This document shows positions 7,376-11,874 of a stretch of 11,874 bases of DNA, one piece after another. Numbering within the stretch: the stretch's first letter is position 1; every line of letters starts with the position of its first letter. The DNA lies in the NCBI GenBank assembly GCA_003645805.1, contig QNCL01000023.1:1-11874 (forward strand), read 5' to 3'. Below the pieces are notes generated by a model. The model made no database searches and was not told the origin of the DNA. It was given only the letters and a program-made list of their open reading frames with translations. A program made the position numbers and the translations under genes. The DNA is from Candidatus Omnitrophota bacterium (GTDB taxonomy: Bacteria; Omnitrophota; 4484-213).

Positions 7376-8206
7376 ATGTTTACAAAAGAGGTTAAGATAG
7401 GAGAGGTGAAGATAGGAGGGGGTAATTCTTTGGTTTTAATTGCTGGTCCTTGTGTAATAGAAAGCAGGGAGCAGTGTTTAGAGACCGCATACCAAATAAA
7501 GGAGATATGCAAAGAACTAGAGATGCCTTTTATCTTTAAGTCTTCCTATGATAAAGCAAATAGGAGTTCTATAGACTCCTTTCGTGGACCGGGGATAGAG
7601 AAGGGATTGGAGATACTTGAGGAGGTAAAAAGAAAATTCGGTGTGCCTGTACTCAGTGATGTGCATTCGCTCAGCGAGATAGAAAGAGCAAAGGTGGTGT
7701 TGGATGTTATTCAAATTCCTGCTTTTCTCTGCCGACAGACAGATTTGTTGGTTCGCGCAGGAGAGACCTTTAAGGTAGTAAATGTGAAGAAAGGGCAATT
7801 TCTGGCTCCTACGGATGTGCTAAACATCATCAGAAAGATAGAGAGTACCGGGAATAGAAATATTCTGCTTACCGAGAGAGGAACATCATTTGGTTATCAT
7901 AATCTGGTTAGCGACTTGCGGGCTTTGGCAATAATGCGCGAGTTCGGGTATCCAGTAGTCTATGATGCTACTCATAGTGTTCAGTTACCAGGGGAAAAAG
8001 GAAAGAGTTCAGGAGGAGAGAGGAAATTTGTTTCTGGACTTGCACGGGCAGGAGTGGCTATGGGTTGCGACGCCCTATTTTTAGAGGTACATCCTTGCCC
8101 GGATAAAGCGTTGTGTGATGGGCCAAATATGATAGACTTTGCAGAGTTGAAGAGATTATTACCTCTGGCAAAGGAGATAGATAGAATAGTAAAGAGAGAT
8201 GGTTAA
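7376..8206 (+). CDS. kdsA: 3-deoxy-8-phosphooctulonate (Kdo-8-P) synthase, metal-dependent type
   Basis: Condenses arabinose 5-phosphate with phosphoenolpyruvate to Kdo 8-phosphate, the committed step toward the Kdo sugar of lipopolysaccharide. The 276-residue TIM barrel is full length. Motifs: IAGPCVIES (22-30), FKSSYDKANRSS (54-65), PVLSDVH (91-97), FLCRQTDLL (117-125), TERGTSFGYHNLVSD (166-180), DATHSVQLPG (197-206) and FLEVHPCPDKALCDGP (235-250). C26, H200, E237 and D248 match the metal ligands of the Aquifex-type class II enzyme; the E. coli class has Asn in place of the Cys. Related DAHP synthases share the fold, but the ANRSS segment favours Kdo-8-P synthase. The gene overlaps plsY by 8 bases. 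Its presence supports an LPS-bearing outer membrane. Confidence 0.95.
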   Translation: MFTKEVKIGEVKIGGGNSLVLIAGPCVIESREQCLETAYQIKEICKELEMPFIFKSSYDKANRSSIDSFRGPGIEKGLEILEEVKRKFGVPVLSDVHSLSEIERAKVVLDVIQIPAFLCRQTDLLVRAGETFKVVNVKKGQFLAPTDVLNIIRKIESTGNRNILLTERGTSFGYHNLVSDLRALAIMREFGYPVVYDATHSVQLPGEKGKSSGGERKFVSGLARAGVAMGCDALFLEVHPCPDKALCDGPNMIDFAELKRLLPLAKEIDRIVKRDG

Positions 8207-8834
8207 CTTATTGTTATCCTTTCTTTTTTCTTATCTTCTTGGTTCTATTTCTCCTGCTTATCTCTATGGGAGGGCAGTAAGGAAGATAGATATTCGTAAC
8301 TATGGAAGCGGAAATATTGGGGCTACAAATACCCTGAGGGTATTAGGAAAAAGAGCGGGTATACTTGTGTTATTCCTTGATGTGCTAAAAGGATTGATTG
8401 CTGTTCTTCTTTTTGCTTACTTCTTCTACTACTACCAGAAAAGTGAAATAGAGTTGCTCTTTTTTAGGATTTTCGCAGGATGGGGGGTGGTGCTTGGGCA
8501 TATATATCCTGTATTTTTGGGATTTAGAGGCGGAAAAGGGATAGCGACAAGTGCAGGTGTGTTGTTAGGGGTAGTTCCTTTGGCTACCTTATCTGCTTTT
8601 GTTATTTGGCTTATTTTTTTTCTTCTCTTTGGCTATGTCTCCTTAGCCTCTATCTGTGCCAGCCTGTTTTTGCCTTTGTTTGTTGCTTTGCTTTATTCCC
8701 GTAGTATTCATCTCGTTAGTTTAGTTTCATTTGCTATTTTTTTATCTTTGCTTACAATAATAAGACATAGGAAGAATATTCGCAGACTGTTAGCCAATCA
8801 GGAGGATAAACTATTTAAGAAATCATTCTTTTAA
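8199..8834 (+). CDS. plsY: Acyl-phosphate:glycerol-3-phosphate acyltransferase PlsY
   Basis: An integral inner-membrane enzyme that transfers an acyl group from acyl-phosphate to glycerol 3-phosphate, giving lysophosphatidic acid, the first step of phospholipid synthesis. The 211-residue length is normal. About five hydrophobic segments are visible, starting at residues 3-20. Motif 1 is GSGNIGATN (36-44), motif 2 is the glycine-rich GHIYPVFLGFRGGKG (100-114), and the C-terminal RHRKNIRRLL segment (about 189-198) matches motif 3. The phosphate donor would come from PlsX, which is not in this window. The start overlaps kdsA by 8 bases. A run of eight T (8614-8621) lies within the coding region and reflects Phe/Leu/Ile-rich membrane helices. 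Confidence 0.95.
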   Translation: MVNLLLSFLFSYLLGSISPAYLYGRAVRKIDIRNYGSGNIGATNTLRVLGKRAGILVLFLDVLKGLIAVLLFAYFFYYYQKSEIELLFFRIFAGWGVVLGHIYPVFLGFRGGKGIATSAGVLLGVVPLATLSAFVIWLIFFLLFGYVSLASICASLFLPLFVALLYSRSIHLVSLVSFAIFLSLLTIIRHRKNIRRLLANQEDKLFKKSFF

Positions 8835-8835
8835 G

Positions 8836-8872
8836 AAGGAGGTGAAAAACGAAGGTTACTGAGTTTACTAAA
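8836..8872 (+). promoter_or_regulatory. rpsA leader with perfect Shine-Dalgarno far from ATG
   Basis: AAGGAGGTGA (8836-8845) is a full-length match to the anti-Shine-Dalgarno sequence. The first in-frame ATG is at 8873, 27 bases beyond it, too far for normal initiation. The in-frame codon at proper spacing is ACG at 8849, 6 bases after AGGAGG (8837-8842); it opens eight extra codons with no stop before the ATG. The in-frame stop TGA at 8843-8845 excludes any earlier start. Either rpsA uses a non-standard start, the base is a variant or error of ATG, or the leader folds or is regulated. Confidence 0.6.
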
Positions 8873-10234
8873 ATGGAAGAAAAAATTCAGGAAGTAAAGG
8901 ATAAGGAGGAAATTAAGAGTTTTGAGGAGTTATTGGAGGAAGAGGAAAAGAGGTTAGAGAAGATAAAGGAAAGGCATTTGATAGAGGGGAGGATAGTAGA
9001 GATTACCCCCGAGGAAGTGGTGGTAGATATTGGTTATAAATCTGAAGGGGTTATTCCGCGCGAGGAGTTCTCAGGAGAAGAGATAAAAGTAGGGGATAAA
9101 GTAGAGGTATTTCTTCAATGCAGACAGGATAAGGACGGGAATGTAATAATCTCTAAGAGAGAGGCAGAGAGATTTAAGAATTGGCAGAGGATTATCCAGA
9201 ACTATAAAGTAGGAGACTTGATAGAAGGAGAAGTGGTGCGAGCCATTAGAGGAGGTTTGATTGTAGATGTAGGGGTAGAAGCGTTTCTTCCCAGCACAAT
9301 GCTTATAGGCAGTTATTTCCGCAATCCTACCCAACTGATAAAGCGGAGACAAAAGTTCAAGATTATCCAATTGGATAAACGGGGAAGTCTCATTCTTTCT
9401 CAACAAGGAGTAGCCCAGGAAGAAAGCAGGAGAAAGAAAGCAGAGATTCTGGAGAAATTGCAGAAGGGAGATATAGTAAAAGGGGTGATAAAAAATATTA
9501 CCGATTTTGGAGCATTCATAGACTTAGGAGGATTAGATGGCCTGCTCCATATCACCGATATCACCTGGGGCAGAATATCTCATCCCTCTGAGATGCTTGC
9601 AGTAGGGGATGAAGTAGAGGTGGTAGTGTTGGAGGTAGATAAGGTAAAGGGAAGGGTTTCTTTAGGGCTAAAGCAAAAAACTCCCAACCCCTGGAATGAG
9701 ATAGATAAGAAGTATCCAGTAGGGACGAAGGTAAAAGGCAAAGTTACCAACATCAAGCCGTATGGGATATTTTTAGAATTGGAGAAAGGAATAGAAGGCT
9801 TGGTGCATATCTCAGAGATCTCCTGGACAAAGAAGATTAACAATCTTGAGGAGATGTTTGCTATTGGAGATAGAGTAGAGGCAGTGGTTTTAACCGTGAA
9901 CAAAGAAAAATGCCAACTGGGATTAGGGATAAAGCAGTTGGAAAAGGACCCTTGGCAGGAGATCGTAGAGAAGTATCCAGTAGGAACAAAGGTAAAAAGG
10001 AAGATTCATAACCTGACCAACTATGGAGCATTTCTGGAGTTAGAGCCCGGAGTTGATGGGCTTATTCATATCTCGGATATCTCTTGGAAAAGGATAGAGC
10101 ATCCCCAGGAGGTGCTCAGGAAGGGTCAGGAGGTAGAAGCGGTCGTGCTCTCTGTAGATCCGGAGAAGAGAAAGATTAGATTAGGACTAAAACAACTTAG
10201 CGAAAAAAAGGATGAATCTTCAACAGGAGATTGA
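8873..10234 (+). CDS. rpsA: 30S ribosomal protein S1, five S1 domains
   Basis: An RNA-binding protein of the small ribosomal subunit that helps recruit and unfold mRNA. An acidic helical N-terminus (1-36) is followed by five S1 (OB-fold) repeats at about 37-97, 115-178, 199-268, 284-355 and 371-441, then a short tail. Repeats 1 and 2 match the divergent ribosome-anchoring domains of S1. Repeats 3-5 are the classic RNA-binding type, with TDFGAFIDLGGLDGLLHITDITW (210-232) and its equivalents, and are joined by NPW/DPW linkers. E. coli S1 has six repeats. The ATG at 8873 has no Shine-Dalgarno sequence at normal distance; an ACG at 8849 would add eight residues. It overlaps tyrS by 23 bases. Autoregulation, as known for E. 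coli rpsA, is possible but not shown. Confidence 0.93.
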   Translation: MEEKIQEVKDKEEIKSFEELLEEEEKRLEKIKERHLIEGRIVEITPEEVVVDIGYKSEGVIPREEFSGEEIKVGDKVEVFLQCRQDKDGNVIISKREAERFKNWQRIIQNYKVGDLIEGEVVRAIRGGLIVDVGVEAFLPSTMLIGSYFRNPTQLIKRRQKFKIIQLDKRGSLILSQQGVAQEESRRKKAEILEKLQKGDIVKGVIKNITDFGAFIDLGGLDGLLHITDITWGRISHPSEMLAVGDEVEVVVLEVDKVKGRVSLGLKQKTPNPWNEIDKKYPVGTKVKGKVTNIKPYGIFLELEKGIEGLVHISEISWTKKINNLEEMFAIGDRVEAVVLTVNKEKCQLGLGIKQLEKDPWQEIVEKYPVGTKVKRKIHNLTNYGAFLELEPGVDGLIHISDISWKRIEHPQEVLRKGQEVEAVVLSVDPEKRKIRLGLKQLSEKKDESSTGD

Positions 10235-11411
10235 AATATTCAAAAAAGGAATAGCCGAACTGATATCCGAGCAAGAACTCCTTTCTCGTTTGAAAAAAAG
10301 AAGAGAGGAAGGGAAGCCTTTGCGTGTCAAATATGGAGTAGACCCTTCTGCTCCGGATATCCATTTGGGACATACCATCTCTTTATACAAATTGAAACAA
10401 CTACAGGAGATAGGGCACCAGGTTATTTTTGTCATTGGTGATTTTACCGCTCAGATAGGCGATCCTACAGGGATTCTGAAAAAACGAAAACGGCTTTCTG
10501 AGAAAGAGGTTAAAGAGAATGCAAGCACTTACTGCCAGCAGGTGTTCAAGGTTTTAGATGAGAAGAAGACAGAGGTAGTGTTTAATAGCAAGTGGTTGAA
10601 CAAGATGAGTTTAGGAGACCTGCTATCTCTCTGTGCCCATTCCACAGTTGCCCAGATGCTCGCGCGCGCAGACTTTAGAGAGAGGTTTGAAAAAAACATA
10701 GATATTAACATAATGGAGTTTCTTTATCCTTTGTTGCAGGGATATGATTCAGTAATTCTGCATACAGATATTGAGATCGGAGGCACAGACCAGAGGTTTA
10801 ACCTTTTGTTAGCCCGCGAACTTCAAAGAGATTATGGACAAGAACCGCAGATAGTAATTACCCTCCCTCTTTTGGTAGGCACAGATGGAAAACAGAAGAT
10901 GAGCAAGAGTTTTAATAATGCTATTGGCATCAATGAGCCGCCCAGGGAGATATATGGTAAGATAATGTCCTTGAGCGATGAGACCGCAAGTGAATATCTG
11001 CGCATTTTTACTCCTCTTTTAGACTGGAAGTTTTCTTTCTCCCGCATAGATTCCAAGCAGAAAAAATCAGAGTTAGCCAAGAAGTTTGTGCAGTATTTCT
11101 ATGATGAGGAAAGTGCACAGCAGAGCGCAGAGGAGTTTGAAAGGGTATTTAGAGAAAGGAAAATGCCCAAGGATATTCCTTCTGTAGAGATTCCTCGCCA
11201 GGAGATAAAGAAAGGGAAGATATGGTTAGTTCGCCTTTTGCAGATTACTAATCTTGCGGTCAGCAGAAGTGAAGCCCGGCGCTTAATAAAGGCAGGAGCA
11301 GTGTTTGTGGATGATATGAGATATACAGATGTGAATAAGGAAATAGAGAAAGAGAAGGGAGTGGTTAAGGTAGGAAGAAGATTTTGCAGATATATATTTG
11401 CTCAGGAGTAG
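10212..11411 (+). CDS. tyrS: Tyrosine--tRNA ligase
   Basis: A class I aminoacyl-tRNA synthetase that charges tRNA-Tyr. The 399-residue protein has the ATP-binding HIGH-type motif HLGH (51-54) within YGVDPSAPDIHLGHT, the KMSKS motif (230-234) after LLVGTDGKQ, and the tyrosine-pocket segment GYDSVILHTDIEIGGTDQRFN (178-198). A C-terminal S4 RNA-binding domain (about 335-395) includes SRSEARRLIKAGAVFVDD. The sequence pattern resembles the TyrZ-type bacterial enzyme more than E. coli TyrS; that is my judgement from motif wording. The start lies in the end of rpsA with only AAAGG abutting the ATG, so expression probably depends on coupling to rpsA. No T-box leader is present. Confidence 0.95.
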   Translation: MNLQQEIEIFKKGIAELISEQELLSRLKKRREEGKPLRVKYGVDPSAPDIHLGHTISLYKLKQLQEIGHQVIFVIGDFTAQIGDPTGILKKRKRLSEKEVKENASTYCQQVFKVLDEKKTEVVFNSKWLNKMSLGDLLSLCAHSTVAQMLARADFRERFEKNIDINIMEFLYPLLQGYDSVILHTDIEIGGTDQRFNLLLARELQRDYGQEPQIVITLPLLVGTDGKQKMSKSFNNAIGINEPPREIYGKIMSLSDETASEYLRIFTPLLDWKFSFSRIDSKQKKSELAKKFVQYFYDEESAQQSAEEFERVFRERKMPKDIPSVEIPRQEIKKGKIWLVRLLQITNLAVSRSEARRLIKAGAVFVDDMRYTDVNKEIEKEKGVVKVGRRFCRYIFAQE

Positions 11412-11470
11412 GAAAGGGGCAAATAATCTCTGCCAACAGCCCACAATTGTTATTGGTGCTAAAAAAGTTC

Positions 11471-11497
11471 TTATAGCCATTTTTACTATTGCTATAA
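11471..11497. repeat. 7-base inverted repeat overlapping a promoter -10
   Basis: TTATAGC (11471-11477) and GCTATAA (11491-11497) are perfect inverted repeats around 13 bases. The right arm overlaps the extended -10 at 11490-11498. There is no T-run after it, so it is not a normal terminator. It could be an operator half-site pair or chance in AT-rich DNA. Confidence 0.35.
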
Positions 11498-11498
11498 T
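11490..11498 (+). promoter_or_regulatory. Extended -10 promoter candidate (upstream of tRNA-Thr/tuf)
   Basis: TGCTATAAT fits the extended -10 consensus TGnTATAAT exactly. There is no good -35 at 16-18 bases upstream (AT-rich, CTTATA-like). Transcription would start near 11505. It is the upstream member of a possible tandem pair. Confidence 0.45.
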
Positions 11499-11518
11499 AA
11501 CTAACATACAAAAAACTC

Positions 11519-11547
11519 TTGACAAATTAACCTTTTTTGTTTATACT
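11519..11547 (+). promoter_or_regulatory. Near-consensus sigma70 promoter for tRNA-Thr/tuf
   Basis: A perfect -35 TTGACA (11519-11524), a 17-base spacer (11525-11541) and a -10 TATACT (11542-11547, one mismatch). The expected start is near 11554, leaving a leader of about 95 bases before the tRNA. This strength fits genes needed at very high levels such as tRNA and EF-Tu. Confidence 0.8.
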
Positions 11548-11553
11548 TTAACA

Positions 11554-11650
11554 TCAAAAATTAAGATCGAGTGTGTCTTTCCCAGAAAACCATCCACCAG
11601 AAGGAAGGAAAAGGAGAGGTGTTTTTTATTTTTGAGTGAAATCTTCCTCT
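11554..11650 (+). other. Non-coding leader before tRNA-Thr
   Basis: About 97 bases between the predicted transcription start and the tRNA 5' end. It is purine-rich at 11600-11619 and then has T6-A-T5 (11622-11633). A weak 4-base stem, CACC (11595-11598) with GGTG (11618-11621), sits right before the T-run. This is too weak to call a terminator. The leader would be removed by RNase P at 11651. I see no coding signal in it. Confidence 0.3.
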
Positions 11651-11726
11651 GCCGAGATAGCTCAGTTGGCAGAGCACATCCATGGTAAGGATGGGGTCGC
11701 GGGTTCAACTCCCGCTCTCGGCTCCA
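11651..11726 (+). tRNA. tRNA-Thr (anticodon GGT)
   Basis: A complete 76-base cloverleaf. The acceptor stem GCCGAGA/TCTCGGC pairs fully over seven bases. The D arm is GCTC/GAGC. The anticodon stem CATCC/GGATG encloses the loop ATGGTAA with anticodon GGT (11684-11686), reading Thr codons ACC and ACU. The variable loop is GGGTC. The T arm is GCGGG/CCCGC with loop TTCAACT. The discriminator is T, and CCA is encoded (11724-11726). The acceptor pairs G1-C72 and C2-G71 agree with bacterial threonine identity. Base 32 is A, where a pyrimidine is usual. It sits 68 bases before tuf, as thrT does before tufB in E. coli, so the two are likely co-transcribed. Confidence 0.96.
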
Positions 11727-11730
11727 TTTA

Positions 11731-11777
11731 GGTTATTAAATAGAATAAGGAAGTTTTAAGACTTAGTTTTGATAACC
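11731..11777 (+). other. Stem-loop between tRNA-Thr and tuf
   Basis: GGTTATTAAA (11731-11740) pairs with TTTGATAACC (11768-11777) over ten base pairs with one G-U. The loop can form a small inner hairpin, AAGTT (11751-11755) with GACTT (11760-11764), including one G-U. The structure ends 6 bases before the tuf Shine-Dalgarno sequence and has no T-run. A processing site or an RNA element affecting tuf translation is plausible; neither is proven. Confidence 0.4.
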
Positions 11778-11794
11778 CCAAACAGGAGGTAATT

Positions 11795-11874
11795 ATGGCT
11801 AAAGAGAAGTTTGAAAGAACCAAGCCTCATCTGAATATTGGCACTATCGGGCATGTTGATCACGGAAAGACCAC
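11795..11874 (+). CDS. tuf: Elongation factor Tu (5' partial)
   Basis: The first 26 codons of the GTPase that carries aminoacyl-tRNA to the ribosome. The N-terminus MAKEKFERTKPHLNIGTIGH is characteristic, and the window ends within the P-loop GHVDHGKT (19-26), which binds GTP. AGGAGGT (11784-11790) gives ideal spacing to the ATG. The gene continues past the right edge. By analogy with other bacteria, rpmG, secE, nusG and rplK-type genes may follow. Confidence 0.97.
   Translation, partial: MAKEKFERTKPHLNIGTIGHVDHGKT

Noticed and set aside
8842..8862. 6-codon GTG ORF in the rpsA leader
   Set aside because: Its start codon lies within the Shine-Dalgarno sequence, leaving no usable spacing; no support for translation.
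11412..11470. Rho-independent terminator after tyrS
   Set aside because: Only a 4-base GGGC/GCCC pairing (11417-11420/11439-11442) and a weak CCAA/TTGG pairing are present, and no T-run follows. Termination may be Rho-dependent or absent.
11595..11633. Attenuator-like terminator in the tRNA leader
   Set aside because: The T-run is good but the stem (CACC/GGTG) is only 4 bases with a 19-base loop, too weak to call.
11398..11688. 96-codon plus-strand open frame after tyrS
   Set aside because: It runs through the tyrS end, both promoter candidates and into the tRNA-Thr gene. It has no Shine-Dalgarno sequence and no protein-like pattern.
1..11874. Defence system, mobile element, CRISPR or phage genes
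   Set aside because: Every sizeable gene belongs to a housekeeping or envelope family. No direct repeats, transposase, integrase or att-like duplication of the tRNA 3' end was seen.

Overview
The window reads as a stretch of bacterial chromosome packed with core genes, all on the + strand. Eleven complete protein genes, the 3' end of another, a tRNA-Thr gene and the first 26 codons of tuf account for almost all of it. The organism is a diderm (outer-membrane) bacterium: it has kdsA for Kdo, a GT9 heptosyltransferase-type gene and a GT4 glycosyltransferase. The base composition is moderately AT-rich. Arginine is written mostly as AGA/AGG, and the coding strand is very purine-rich, giving Lys/Glu-rich proteins. 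This would fit a deep-branching or uncultured diderm lineage (Omnitrophota-like is only a guess), possibly thermophilic. I see no transposase, integrase, CRISPR, phage or toxin-antitoxin signal.

Layout. (1) Bases 1-1850: the tail of an unidentified gene, hpt (purine salvage) and an M16 zinc peptidase. (2) 1850-6782: a possible 20-codon small ORF, rpe, a phosphohexomutase, a sugar-1-phosphate nucleotidyltransferase, a GT4 glycosyltransferase and a GT9 heptosyltransferase-like gene. The mutase and nucleotidyltransferase form a logical pair (sugar-6-P to sugar-1-P to NDP-sugar) feeding the two glycosyltransferases. (3) 6766-11411: a strong sigma70-type promoter inside the end of the GT9 gene, then grpE, kdsA, plsY, rpsA (ribosomal protein S1) and tyrS, probably one transcript that mixes chaperone, envelope and translation genes. 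(4) 11412-11874: a non-coding gap with two good promoter candidates, then tRNA-Thr(GGT) and tuf, the same tRNA-Thr/tuf arrangement as in the classic tufB operon.

Genes are tightly packed. Several overlap by 4 to 32 bases, and no convincing rho-independent terminator was found, so expression probably relies on long transcripts and translational coupling. The main points for a second look are: the small ORF that exactly fills the gap before an SD-less rpe; an rpsA leader whose perfect Shine-Dalgarno sequence is placed for an in-frame ACG rather than the nearest ATG; grpE sitting apart from dnaK under its own near-consensus promoter; and tandem promoters plus a stem-loop around tRNA-Thr and tuf. 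I found no convincing new multi-gene system; most of the window is ordinary housekeeping DNA.
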